From Alternaria dauci (taxonomy: Eukaryota; Ascomycota; Dothideomycetes; Pleosporales; Pleosporaceae): DNA of 64,000 bases. The translations under genes and the position numbers were made by a program. Shown piece by piece: positions 20,550 through 32,181 of this stretch (positions are counted from its first letter, which is position 1; every line of letters starts with the position of its first letter). The notes under the pieces are model-generated. The model saw nothing but the letters and a program-made list of their open reading frames with translations, made no database searches and was not told the DNA's origin. The DNA lies in NCBI RefSeq assembly GCF_042100115.1, contig NC_091272.1:1860001-1924000 (forward strand). The letters are read 5' to 3'.

Positions 20550-22196
20550 ATGTCCAAGTTCGACGCTGCCCCTCCTCCCACACACGAAGTAGCGGATGAA
20601 AGAATCAACATGGAAGAGTATGCCAGAACAGTGCCAAGATGGAAGAGGATCTGGCAACATAGTTTGACGCAAATGCTGTTACTAAGTGTGCAGGCCTTCT
20701 GTGGCCCTGCCATGGCTGATGCTATCGCTGGTAGGCTCCTTATCGCCGTGCTAAACTTCAGCAGTTCAAGCTAAGAAGGCTTCAGGTCTCGGTGGAGGTG
20801 GTCTCGCAACTCCTCAAACGTCGAATATCGCGACAGCCGTCAACTATACGATGCTGGCTGTCTGCTGTGCTCTCGGTGGACCCATCGTTAACAAGCTTGG
20901 AACCAAATGGGCGTTGGTCATCGGTGCTTGCTCATTTCCAATTCGAGGCTCTTCGTACTACTGCAATTCCAAGTTTGGAAACCAATGGTACCTGATTTTG
21001 GGTGGCTTCTTCACTGGCATTGGGACCGGCACTTGGTATGTGGCCGAGTCGGGCACTATCATGTCTCTTGCACCATCCGGATCTCGTGGCAAATACTTGG
21101 CACTCTGGATCGTTGCTAGGAACTTGGGGCAGCTCGTTGGCGGTGCTATTAAGTGAGTGTTCCCAACGCGGAACCCATGAAGTGATAGCTGACATTTGCC
21201 CTACAGTCTGTCGAAAAACCACGAGAAAGGTGTCGTCGGTGGCGTGACACCCGATACATATGTCGCTTTTTTGATCATCGAATGTATGGCCTTGCCCTTC
21301 GCCTTCCTCATATCCCCTCTTGAACGAGTCGTACGCTCGGACGGAACGCGTATCCTAGTGTCCGAGAAAATCGGCACGAAGATGGAATTCAAACAGATCA
21401 AGGTAACCATGACCTCGAAGCTGATCCTGCTATCTGCTTTCTGGGCCATATGGTCGTTCTTCTACAGGTTCGTCAATCTTGCCAGATGCTGACAAGAACA
21501 CTTGCTAATAAGGCATTAGTGGTACATGGTCCACCTACCTTGGTACCTACTTCAGTGTCCGCGCCCGCGCGCTCTCCTCCCTCATCTCACCTTTCTTCTG
21601 TATCGTTGGCTGCTTCGGTTTGGGCTTCATACTTGATCTCAAGGGTGTCAGTCAACGACGTCGCGCGCAGATCGGTCTCTTCACGGTTGTGGTCCTCAAC
21701 CTTGGCGTTTACATCTGGTCGATTGTTATGCAAGTTCGTTTCAACAGCAACAACCCCGGAAAGATCGACTGGGACGACTCGCTGTATGCGCGTTCCTTCT
21801 TGCCATACTTCTTTGTTCAGACTACAGGTCCTTTGTCGCAGTCGTACATGTACTGGCTACTCTCGTCTTTTGCAACAGACGCTCAAGGTATGCTTCATGG
21901 CTCAGTAGCCCCAACAGGTCAAGAACTAATATAACATAGCAAACGTGCGCAATGGCGCAGCTTTCCGTTGTCTTGAGGCCATCGGACAAGCCATCTCATA
22001 CGGCATGAACACGCAGATCAAGACATCACCTTTAATCGGCTTCTGCGTCACTTTCGGGTTGATGGCTCTTGCTCTGGGCCCGATGCTGGTGCTGGTGAAT
22101 TCGACGCCCGATCGCATCCCTGCAGATGTGATTGCAGAAGAACAATACCGCGAAGAAAAGAAGATGGGTAGTGTTGAGGTCCAGACCAAGGTCTGA
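20550..22196 (+). CDS. UNC93-like MFS membrane protein
   Basis: Polytopic membrane protein of the UNC93-like branch of the major facilitator superfamily. Five exons: 20550-20730, 20786-21152, 21207-21467, 21520-21887, 21940-22196; 477 residues. About 11 hydrophobic segments are visible, for example MLLLSVQAFCGPAM, MLAVCCALGGPIV, WYLILGGFFTGIGTGTW and LIGFCVTFGLMALALGPMLVLV. GGGLATPQTSNIATAVNY in helix 2 and GTWYVAESGTIMSLAPSGSRGKYLALWIVARNLGQLVGG are typical of this fungal group. The substrate is unknown; yeast relatives are also unassigned. It sits between an amine oxidase and an adenylating enzyme, so it might move a substrate or product of them (inference). Confidence 0.88.
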
Positions 22197-22967
22197 GGCT
22201 TACCTCATGAACCTTTCGTTGGAGGATTGGGAACGGAGCCATTTGTGCGAACATAGTATAATCATGAGCACAGTATTCGACGTAATTTCAGACTTGGTGT
22301 TCCACGATACCGCAATCTCGTGGCTTGCAATTCCAAATTCGCCGTTACCGGCGGGGCTTGAGAGAGAAACGCGCAGACGAGCCATGAGCCACTAACTGTC
22401 TAGCCGCCTCACCGTCATCAATAGGGCATCCTGCATGAATATCAGCGCTTCTTTTCTATTCATGCCGTTCTCAAGCGCTGACATGTTCCAACGAAAGATA
22501 ACTCTTTTCCAAGCCACCTTTTGCCAAATCCTTTACTAGTGAAGAGACTTGCTCCTTTAGCATTTCCACCCGGCCCCAATTCCTTCGCGGATATGCGTCC
22601 ATTCGTGCTGACTCTCACTGTAGCCGCGAAAGCCGATATAAGCATACGTCTCAGGCCTGTATGTGAGAGCTTGACGTAGCCGATGAGCTCAGCACTAGCC
22701 AAATGAAGAAGTCGGAGAACTTCAAATCGGGAAAGACGTGCAAATCCGCGACAGCTGATTCGACCAAGCAAGCAATAAACTTGGGTTGTACTTGCCGGCT
22801 TGGCTGGCTGGCTGGCTGGCTACTCTGCCAGCATTTATGCGATACTGGCAAAGACTAAAGGAGGCGTAGATGGATGGAGAGTCCATAAAAGGTGCATCCG
22901 CACCAGCATCTTTGTTCAAACTTTACTTTGATACCATTGGACTTCATCTCATCTTCAAGATACCAGT
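22197..22967. other. Intergenic region upstream of the adenylating enzyme
   Basis: About 770 bases between two tandem plus-strand genes. Holds a TGGC tandem repeat near 22800 and, around 22884, an A/T-rich cataaaa element that may serve as a weak TATA. Confidence 0.45.
22797..22822. repeat. GGCT/TGGC tetranucleotide tandem repeat
   Basis: Five to six consecutive GGCT units in the promoter region of the downstream adenylating enzyme, about 150 bases before its ATG. Confidence 0.85.
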
Positions 22968-24745
22968 ATGGGTTCCATAGCAGAGAACGAACCGGAATAT
23001 CCTCCAGGCCAACTCCCAGTGCACGCCATCGAGGAAAAAGCACAATGGATACCAAACAACATGTACATGAGATATGCATTGGAAGGTTGGGAACAGGACG
23101 GCTACAAAACAATTACGTGGAAGCAGTATGCCAACGCCGTCGACAAGCTGGCTTTCTGGTTTGATGAACAGTTTGGTAAGGCGTCAGGTCGCGATACAGT
23201 TGCTTACTTTGGGCCGAACGATCCCCGATATGCCATCCTGGTGCCGGCGGTAGCTAAAAATGGACGCAGGGTAAGTTTCGATTCGCAAGATAAAAGTTTC
23301 TGGCTGATAGCTCTTGTAGTTGCTGGTTCCGGACGGTCGTGTGACCAATGAAGGGCTGGCGGGCCTTATAAAGTTGACCAGTTGCAACGTTTGGCTCTAT
23401 GCGGAGGACGACGCTGCAGGACCATTGGTCGGACCGGAGTCAGGCTTGAAGCTATGTGCAGTGCCGTCACTGGAGTGGATGCTCGATAACGAAGGACAAG
23501 AGCGGTACCCATACGAGAAAACATATGAAGAGGCCAAGTGGGATGAGATAGTCATCATCCATACATCCGGTACCACTGGTAAGTCAAGTAGAACGCCTTC
23601 GGATGTCACAAGCTCATTTTTCTTCAGGCAATCCTAAACCCATCTTCCATACCAACGGAATGTGGGCCGCGCTGAAAAACGTAACCCTACTTAGCCGAAG
23701 ACACTGGCCCCGAGGCATTGTATACGAAAGCTGGATCGGAAAGACAGCTCTCAACCCTTGTCCGCCACAATGGATAGCCGGCCTGCATGCGATGATCATG
23801 GCGCCATTGTTCCTGGATGCTCCATGTGTGATGATGCCCAGAGGCGAAGTCGCCCTGACTCCTGCTCTGTTCAAAAAGATCACTTCGATGAACAAGATCG
23901 ACGGCATCAAGTGTCCGCCCTTTACTATTACCGGCCTCTACGAGGATCCAGTAGCTAGAGATATGTTGAAATCGCTGGAGTTCCTTGTATATATGGGCGC
24001 ACCCTTGGATCGAGCGATTGGGGATGACCTCTGTCAACATACGCGATTGAGCCCACTGATCGGCTCCACGGAGAATGGAGACCAGATTGGCCTACGACCA
24101 GCGGACAGGAGCCTTTGGTACACGCACGATTTCGTTCCGGAAAACGGTCATAAGATGGTGCCTCTGGACACGGAGGGCTCGGACGGTCTTCATGAGCTTA
24201 TCCTCGAAAATGCTAAAGATGGTCGTACCAACCCTTTCCAGCTAGCTTTCTGGAACTCAGGGCACCGGGACTTGAAGCTTGTTGAAACCAACGAGCTGTA
24301 CCGGCCTGTCAAGGACTCTGATGGTCGCACGCGATGGGTATTTTCCGCTCGCAAAGATGACTTGACCAAATTGGACTGGCTGGCGAAGTTCCATGCGCAG
24401 GGCATCGAGAGCCGGATTCTGCGACACCAGGCGGTGCAGAACGTGGTAGTGGGCGGAGAAGGTCGTCCTGCACCGTACGTCATTGTTCAAATAAAGGAGG
24501 GAGTACTAGATGAAAAGGGCGAGGCGCAGCTGCTTGATGAGCTGTACGAGAGCGTGATTGTCGGCGCCAACAAGAACGACATTGACGAAATCAAGATTCC
24601 GAGGGAAACGGTTATGACGACGAAGAAAGAGAAGCCGCTCCAGGTCAACTTCAAGCAAGTGGTGCAAAGGAAAGCTGTTGAACAAGACTACCTGGAGGAA
24701 ATTGAGCTGGCGTATTCGCAGTTAGAGAGAGCCAGAAGACTATAG
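22968..24745 (+). CDS. Stand-alone adenylation enzyme, NRPS-like/adenylate-forming-reductase type A domain
   Basis: ANL-superfamily carboxylate-activating enzyme that should form an acyl adenylate. Exons 22968-23270, 23320-23578 and 23628-24745; 559 residues. Core motifs: A3 HTSGTTGNPKP (about 181-191), the YMGAPLD segment typical of fungal NRPS-like reductase A domains, A5 GSTENGDQ (about 333) and ARKDDLTKL in the A8 position. The A7 motif is unusual (NSGHRDLKL instead of TGDL). The A10 lysine is kept in VNFKQVVQRK, but without the normal Pro and Gly around it. The protein ends just past the A domain (EIELAYSQLERARRL), with no carrier or reductase domain. It probably passes its product to CoA, a free carrier or a partner in trans. 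A short-chain dehydrogenase follows 290 bp downstream on the same strand. Confidence 0.85.
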
Positions 24746-24951
24746 TTTCGTCTGAATGACACTTGACGCGAAGTCCAGCCGACTTTTCTCCGTTGTCTGT
24801 TGTGTGACGATGGTGTTTTAGTCGAGTCAGCCAAACCTAGGAAAGCGCGTCCACGGCAGCCGCAAAACGCGCTAACTGCGAACCTCGGCATGTTGAGAAA
24901 ATAATGTCGGTCGTTGCGGGTGACTTACTCCGCATTTCGAGCAAGAGCGTG

Positions 24952-24957
24952 TATAAA
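24952..24957 (+). promoter_or_regulatory. TATA box of the SDR gene
   Basis: TATAAA 81 bases before the ATG at 25033, in the short region between two tandem genes. Confidence 0.55.
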
Positions 24958-25032
24958 CACTGAGCTCCCTTGCGAAGTGAAGTTTGACGGTCCTTAATCT
25001 ACAGTCAGAACATAAGCGAACTTGTAAGCACA

Positions 25033-26010
25033 ATGTCTTCGTCGAAGCGCATCGAACAGATTGCAGGCCATCTCAACTACCCCAAGGGTATGTTGGCTGG
25101 CCAGACTGCCATCATTACAGGGTCTGGACAGGGAATTGGAGCCGAGGCCGCGAAGCTGTTCGCGAAAGAGGGCGCGAAGGTTGTAGTTGCCGATGTAGAT
25201 GCGAGTGGGTTGATGCGAGTATTCTGGATGTCCAAATAGCAACTAACGGGTCGCAGAGAAGGCGGAATCTGTAGCGGCGGAGATTAACGGATTTGGTGGT
25301 AGCGCCATAGCCGTAGCAGGCGACGTGCTCGACGATGCCTACATCAAGAAGCTCATCTCCAAGGCGGCCGAGTTTGGAGGCGGCAAGATCCATATCATTG
25401 TGAACAATGCCGGCTACACATGGGATGGTGTTATCCACAAGATGACGGACAAGCAATGGCACACCATTGTCGACCTGCACGCGACCGCGCCATTCAAGAT
25501 TGTGAGGGCTGCCGCACCGTACTTTAGGGTCAAGGACGGCGAGCCCAGGAACATTATCAACATCTCGAGCACAAGTGGCGTGAATGGCAATGCCGGACAG
25601 ATCAACTACGCGCTGGCAAAGGCAGGTGTCACTGGTATGACCAAGACGATTGCAAAAGAGTATGTCCCTGTCGTATTCCACAGCTATGTTCCGGCTAACG
25701 TATCTTCAGATGGGGTCCTCAGTTTGGCGTGCGCGCAAACACGGTTGCTTTTGGCTACATCCAGACACGTTTGACGGCAGCGAAGGAGGCTGGCGCCTTT
25801 GTCACGACGCCCGATGGCGAGAAGGTGGCGCTGGGCATACCACAGGCACAAAAGGCGGGCGCAGTCCAGGGCCAGGAGTACATGGACATTCCGCTGAAGA
25901 GAGCGGGTACGGCGACGGAGGCAGCGAGTGCCGTGTTGGCGGTGGCGAGTCCGCTGTTTAGTTATGTAAGCGGGCAGACGATCATGGTGACGGGAGGCAG
26001 GAACATGTAG
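25033..26010 (+). CDS. Short-chain dehydrogenase/reductase (FabG/3-oxoacyl-reductase-like)
   Basis: Classical NAD(P)-dependent SDR. Three exons: 25033-25204, 25257-25659, 25710-26010; 291 residues. Motifs: TGSGQGIG at 29-36 (cofactor loop), VVVADVDA after beta2 (the Asp suggests NAD preference, an inference), NNAG, the catalytic Ser in INISSTSG, and YALAK with catalytic Tyr and Lys near 174-178. The C-terminus SGQTIMVTGGRNM matches the FabG-like SGQ-x-xxVTGG pattern. A roughly 30-residue stretch (TTPDGEKVALGIPQAQKAGAVQGQEY) enlarges the substrate loop. It may reduce a ketone or oxidise an alcohol linked to the upstream adenylating enzyme. The substrate is unknown. Confidence 0.92.
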
Positions 26011-26456
26011 ACAAAGTAGAAGAGTGGTGCGACAGTGTGCCGACTCGGCTCGCAGCCCAAACACTTGTTGTGGTGATGGAGTCGCAAGAGGCCGTGGTAT
26101 GGTTTCAACTACCAAGCATCTTGCGACAGGGTCTCGGCGCGCGTGTTCCGCTCCGCCATGCCCTTGTGCATCTGCCACCAGTCGTCTGCCGCAGCATCCA
26201 GACAGACGACGCCGCCGCCCCTCGTCGGCTCTTTTGTTGCGTGTATTCCTATCACAGCCGTCACTCGTTCGATGCGTCCGTCATGTACACGCGCAACCGA
26301 TAGCCCGTGTCACCAATTGCCCTCTGGAGAAGCATCCGCATATCTCGTTAGCCATCAGTCGCCCTCGCGGACCATTCGCCGCGGGCGAGCACCCCCTACC
26401 ACGACCTTGAGCACCACGTGCACGACGACACCCGCTCTCCCTGCCCGCAGCTCGCC
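26011..26456. other. Intergenic region upstream of the GCPII-like gene
   Basis: About 445 bases, C-rich toward its 3' end, presumably promoter and 5' leader. No other feature recognised. Confidence 0.45.
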
Positions 26457-29242
26457 ATGAGCGACGAGAAGCATGGCTATGTGCGCGAGCCATCGCCGCC
26501 GCCCATCCCCACATACGACGAGGCAACGTCGTCGCGCAATGCCCCTGCACGCCTCGGACCCAACGAGACCAGCGACGACGCCGAGCGGCAGGGCCTCCTG
26601 AGCCCAGATGTCCGCATCCAGTCGGATCCGCGCAGGCGCAACGGCTACTACCAGGCGCCCTCGGTCCAGTCGGTCGACGACGATGACGACTCGAATCTCG
26701 GGAGTCCGGTGCGGGAGAGCCAGGACGAGGACCTGCGCCAGACCATGGAGGAGATGGACATCCTCGACCCAGAGGCCGTCGAGGAAGGGCGCACGCGGCG
26801 GAACAGGTCGAGAGGGAGGTTCTCAAAGCGCTTCTACAGCATCAGACACTCACTGTCGAGCTGGAACCTGCCCCGGATACCCTGGCCGAGCTGGCGTCCC
26901 AACTTCAGCGCCGTGACGGACCACATACCCACGATACCCGAAGAGTACAGGCCAGGATGGTCCATCATTGCCCGGCTGTTCGGCCTCATTTTGATCATAA
27001 TCCTCGTCTACTTCTTGGTCGTCAGCGAGGTGGTGCCCATGGGCGGTGGATTCGGCACGCCATTCAACCCCGAGTGGGTGCGGTCCACGGCCATGGACAG
27101 CGTCGAGGGCTGGAGAATTGAGAAGAACCTCGAGTACATCACAAGCTACGACCACATAGGCGGAACCGAGGGAAGTTATGTGCTGGGCCAGTGGATCGAA
27201 GGCAAATTCAAGGACGCACACATGGACACTTATACCCACGACGAGTATGCCAGACATTGAGACATGATTTGGAATCACGCTGACTTGAGCAGATACTACG
27301 TATACATGAACTACGCGACCAAGGGCGGCCGCAAAGTCGCCATTGTGGACCCGCCCGAGAAGAAATGGGAAGCCAAACTCGAAGAACCGTCCGTCTTCAA
27401 CCCGGCCAAAGCGCAAACGCCCGCCTATCACGCCCTGTCCGCCAGTGGAAACGCTACTGGGCCCTTGATCTATGTCAACTACTGCGACAAGAAAGACTTC
27501 AGGCGGTTATGGGAAAGCGGGGTGGATGTACAAGGTGCAATCGTGCTCTGCCGGTACTACGGCACTCAACCAGACCTGGCCATGAAGGTCAAATATGCGC
27601 AAGACGCTGGAGTTGCCGGTGTCTTGGTATACTCGGATCCAGCAGACGACGGTTTCAAAAAGGGAAACCCCTGGCCAGATGGCAAATGGCGGCCTGGGGA
27701 CAGCGTGCAACGAGGATCCGTTGCGCAGACAAACATGATCATGGGAGATGTTCTGACCCCTGGACGGCCGAGTGTGAGCAAGGTGGAGCGAATGCCGCGA
27801 GACAAGAACCCCGCGTTACCCAAGATCCCCAGTCTACCACTTTCCTGGAAGGATGCCCAGAAGCTCCTCAAGTCGCTCCAAGGCTCAGGCGAGCAGCTGC
27901 CGGATGATTGGGTCGGCGGTGTACCGGACGTTGGCGACAAATGGTTCTCTGGTCATCACGAGACTTCTCCAAAGGTGTTCCTGCAAAACCACCAGGATGA
28001 GGTCGAGCAACAGCGCATCACGAACGTCTTCGGGTCTCTGAAGGGCAGCGAAGACCCCGCTAGCAAGATTGTCGTTGGAAACCACCGCGACTCCTGGTGC
28101 TTCGGCGCAGCAGACCCGGGCTCCGGCACTGCTGTCATGCTCGAAGTCGTACGTGTACTAGGCGAGCTGCGTACCCAAGGGTGGCGACCACTCCGTACTA
28201 TCGAGTTTGCTTCTTGGGATGCTGGCGAATACAACAGAATCGGCTCCACAGAGCACGTTGAAGCGAACGTCCAAGCCCTCCGCGATAGCGCTATTGCCTA
28301 CCTCAATGTCGATGTGGGTGTGACAGGTGACAAGCTCTGGGCCAACGGCTCCCCCATCTTCCAACACGCGTGGACGCGCGTGCTCGACCGACTTTCCGAT
28401 CCCCATGAGAACAAGACTCTGAAAGAACTTTGGGAGACGTCAGATTCCAAGATTGGCAACCTAGGGGCTGGAAGTGATTACGTTGCCTTCCAGTCTATTG
28501 TCGGTACCTCCTCGCTTGACTTTGGCTTCACCACCAAAGAAGGCCAATCGAACCCTATCGCGCGCAGCTGCTACGAGACACTTTCCTGGATGCGCAAATA
28601 CATCGACCCCTCCTTCTCCTACCACGCCCTGCTCGCCCAACTGTGGGTCCTCCTCATCCTCGAGCTCGCCCAGGAGCCCATCATTCCCATGAAGATCGAC
28701 GACTATGCCCGCTCTTTGCAAGAAGAGGGCCAGAAACTGCTGGACTGGACTGAGAAAGTGAGCGGTAGTGGGGAGTACGATATTGAGATTTTCCAGCCTC
28801 TGGTCGACAGCCTGAGTATGTTCAAGAAGAAGGCAGAGGCGTTTGGGCGTTGGGAGCAAACTTGGTATAACCAAGTCTATGCGACTGGTGGCTTTGAGAG
28901 CAGCGGTGTCACCATACAAAGAGTCGCACATAACGGGAGGATTGCGGGCTTTGAGACCGACTTGCTTGATCTTGCAAGGGGCAAGGATGACAAAGGGCCA
29001 CATGGCGTAAGTTTTGCTCCTTCTTTTACACATGTGTTTGACTTGAACTAACACACGCATAGCTCCCCAACCGTGATCAATACAAGCACGTCATCTTCGC
29101 CCCGGACCTTAAGAATGGCCTCGAAGCTAGCGTCTTTCCTTTTGCACGCGAGGCAATCGAAAAGAAAGACTGGGGAGCTGCCGCCAAAGCCATCAAAAAG
29201 ACGGCTGATATATTGAGCCGCGCGAGCGACAGGCTCGGCTGA
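26457..29242 (+). CDS. Glutamate carboxypeptidase II/transferrin-receptor-like membrane protein, likely inactive (M28B)
   Basis: Type II membrane protein, 893 residues, exons 26457-27244, 27293-29006 and 29063-29242. Cytoplasmic tail of about 175 residues (Pro/Asp-rich, then basic), one TM helix (IIARLFGLILIIILVYFLVV), then the luminal part with a PA domain (IVLCRYYGTQPDLAMKVKYA...), the M28 peptidase-like domain and a C-terminal dimerisation helix bundle. Relative to active GCPII: His and Asp of GNHRDSWCFGAADPGSGTA, the Glu of DAGEY and the Asp of YLNVDVGV are kept. The catalytic base Glu is Gly (G574, DAGEY for DAEEY) and the last zinc ligand His is Arg (R687, ARSCYET for YHSxYE). Loss of both points to a non-catalytic receptor-like protein, as in transferrin receptors. 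Related to fungal Vps70-type proteins; position next to the SDR may be incidental. Confidence 0.9.
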
Positions 29243-30806
29243 CATATGTATATATATGTCTTGTATAGCAAAGTTTGCATTTCCGTGGTGTTTGGGCGTA
29301 GAGTGAAAGAATGGCAACATTGCATCCACTGGGTTGGGGGGGTTACATCTCGTATGTAGCGCTGGGCTTCGGCTTTGCTAGGTCGGCATTGTATTCATGT
29401 CAAGTTTTTCTGGTGAATACCACCATCACCATTTGATTATTCTTCTCTTCTCGACTTCTGCATTCTTGATTTAAGCATAACTCGCGAGCCATGGAATTTA
29501 GTGCCGGGAACCATCTCAGCGATCGACGATCTATGGTAGTGGCGCTTGAACGTTCGATGGTGTATACTGTGCTCTCTGCTACTCGGCTGCGACAGACATC
29601 TTCCGTCGCAATCTCTTAATGTGTGGAGCTGAAAGTCAGTTCCAAGATTTCTTGATGCCTTTGCTACAATGTTCAAGCTTGTTTCGACAGCAGGGGAGGC
29701 ATCAGTCCCAAAAGCGATAGCAGCCCGTCAAACTGGTAGCCGGGTGATTGTACGACCAAGGCCAGTGCAAATCTCCACGTTGTGACAGTCTGAAGCGAAG
29801 CCTTGTCCTAGTCGAGAACCGCCGCGGCTACGACCGAAAACGTGGAGTCAGGCAGGCGCTAAAAGCGCAAGTCAGTGACTAGCTCTCACGCACCTTCCAG
29901 CGAGACCTCGGCCGCCCCGACAAGCTCCTCTTATTATGCTGAACAGAGGCCTTTATGAATTCATTCACCGTTCAGCAGCTCAACTGCCGCTTGCCTTCCA
30001 AGGTCAAGCGCTTGCAGGCAGGCACCGGACCAGCTAACACATCCACGTAAGACGCCACCAGCAGACTTCCAGACCGAATAACCAGATATCCCCAGCCTGT
30101 GAACAATAGGCATACAACAACATCTCCTCAAGTACCGGCCTAGCATGCCGCTAGGTGACGCGCTTCACAACACACTTCTCGCTTCGAACACAGAATGAGC
30201 CGGTAAAAATGAAAGCGCTCTGAATTCGATACAACGAACAAGCGCGACACACCTCATCGCGTTAGCGCTCAGCCTTGGTACCCCTGAGCAAATCAGCCCA
30301 TGAGGCTACCAGTGCCGCTTGGGATAATCCACTATTTTTACTCGTACAGCAGCGATGCCGGCCGACTAGACAGACATCATGCCCATGACGCCCAGTCTCG
30401 TGGCTTGCGTTGCTGGCTTCGGGAAAGTGGTAGTGTTGCTGAATCTGCTTCGTGGGAAAGCCACCAGCTGAATTATTGACACGATGCGGACGCTTGCCGG
30501 GCTAGAATGGCTCTACATGGGAACTTTGCCCGCTTCTTTGCTTGGAGAAGTGGATAACAGGTCATGAGACGATTTGTATAAGGAGACTGGTGCGCAGTGA
30601 TGGTGTTGAAGTGTAACCACATCTCCAAAGCAGCGCTGCAAACGCACCTACACTCGTTCTATCCCCATCTGTTCAGCTCAGCCGTGTACTGCTCCAGTTC
30701 ACTGTAACTTCCTTCATCCAGACTTCTTCCTACTATCATCGTCATCTTCCTATCTTGCGTCGGCAAACCTCACAGTAGCCAACGCCAAGCATTTTGTTCG
30801 ATCAAA
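29243..30806. other. Long intergenic region without recognised gene
   Basis: About 1.56 kb. Only short non-protein-like frames on both strands. It should include the promoter of the small membrane protein at 30807; its last 200 bases are pyrimidine-rich (Ct/Tc runs), as is common upstream of fungal starts. No repeats or RNA genes identified. Confidence 0.45.
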
Positions 30807-31196
30807 ATGTCTGGACCAAGCAAGGTCGGTGGTCTTTCCACCAGTATCATCGCCGTAATTGCCGTGGGTGGCATAGGAGGTCTTCTGGCACTCATCGTCA
30901 TCACCGCTGTCATCATGGATATACCCAAGCGGATGAGGCAGAAAAAGAACGCAGGCATCATGTCAGCGGAAGAGATGGAGAAGAAGAGTATGGATATTGA
31001 GGAAAAGTCCATGGGAATCAACGAGATGGAAAGAGGCGCTCCCAAATCCCCGACTACCAAAACATCGAAGAAATCCCCGAGCCAATACTCCAGCACACAA
31101 TTGGATCGGTCGGCGTCGCCAGAGTGTCAATGCGCACATCCTGCTATAGTAATACATCCGTCGCCGGTATATTCGAGTACTTCGACGTCGTCATGA
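30807..31196 (+). CDS. Small single-pass membrane protein, unknown
   Basis: 129 residues in one exon. A short polar start (MSGPSKVGGLST) is followed by one long hydrophobic helix (SIIAVIAVGGIGGLLALIVI, about residues 12-36) and an immediately adjacent basic stop-transfer (PKRMRQKKN). The remaining cytoplasmic or luminal tail is charged, with near-repeats of EKKSMDIEEKSMGINEMERG, then Lys/Ser/Pro-rich. A pyrimidine-rich leader precedes an ATG in good context (ATCAAAATG). No homologue recognised; probably lineage-specific. The final Ser/Thr-rich segment could shift if an intron exists. Confidence 0.55.
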   Translation: MSGPSKVGGLSTSIIAVIAVGGIGGLLALIVITAVIMDIPKRMRQKKNAGIMSAEEMEKKSMDIEEKSMGINEMERGAPKSPTTKTSKKSPSQYSSTQLDRSASPECQCAHPAIVIHPSPVYSSTSTSS

Positions 31197-32181
31197 GGCT
31201 ACTAGGACCCTGGCATTGGTCTTACAAACTTCTTCGTAATATCCGTCCGTCCCTACACCATCTCGGCCGAGCCGGGCTGTAGGACAACTGTTACACATTT
31301 GCTCGGCGTTAACATTCGGAATGATCTCAACAACCCTTGTGTACGTGTTGTTGCAATGAGATCAAGGCGTTATGTTCGGAAATATGATACCTTTTGTCTA
31401 CACGGTGTTCGGAGTTAACGGCTATCACCGCTGTGCAGTACAAGACTAGGTACGCTTGAGCTTCGCGTACCAGCCTTAGCTTTTCTCGAGCACCGTCGAG
31501 CATACTGTGGTCCAGGCACCAGGTCCTTTTTTCTTTCTATCCTCAGGCGTCTTGGTCCGATTCGCGGCTGTCACACTGCATCATTGTCATGCCAAATACG
31601 GCTGACACAGGTTGCAGCTTTGTAAAATCAGTCAGCGTCAGCGCTTGCAGTAGTAATGAAGGCTTTGATACGCCCCGCGTAGAAGGAACAGATCCTTTGA
31701 TTGCTAGTCTCTAGCATATGCTTCAGCGACTCATATCGACGTGCTGCGCAATATATGTGCTCTTAAAAAGGCAGTTGCTTCCTCTTCTGCGTAGATGGTG
31801 TAGCAACGATGCATGGGGCGTGATGATAGCACTTTGCTAACGCGTGTGACGGCCAGCGCGAAACGTCTTAGGTAATAAGCACCAAGAAACGAGGCCACCG
31901 TCATGCTCCACGATTCATATCTTAGCAGTGGAGTAGACGCTCTATCAAGGCAGCTGTCGTGGCCATTCCATTCCAGTGCTACCGCTTACTCTCTACGATA
32001 AACACATGGAGAGGTATTCAACCTGCATAAATACCAGAGCACTCTTACCGAACTGAACGCACCATCTGTAAAGGAACATTCAAAGTTCCTCTTCCCAACA
32101 TCTCTTGCTACTGTATCGTTCTCACTTATCCTACACTTCCCTTGTTACCCATTTCCGCTACGTTGGAAACAAACCTTCACT
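31197..32181. other. Intergenic region upstream of the HpcH/HpaI aldolase
   Basis: About 985 bases. Nothing gene-like seen. A cataaata element about 155 bases before the downstream ATG might be a TATA. Confidence 0.45.

Noticed and set aside
31197..32181. Possible transposon remnant in the intergenic region
   Set aside because: No inverted repeats, target duplications or transposase-like residues could be found by eye.
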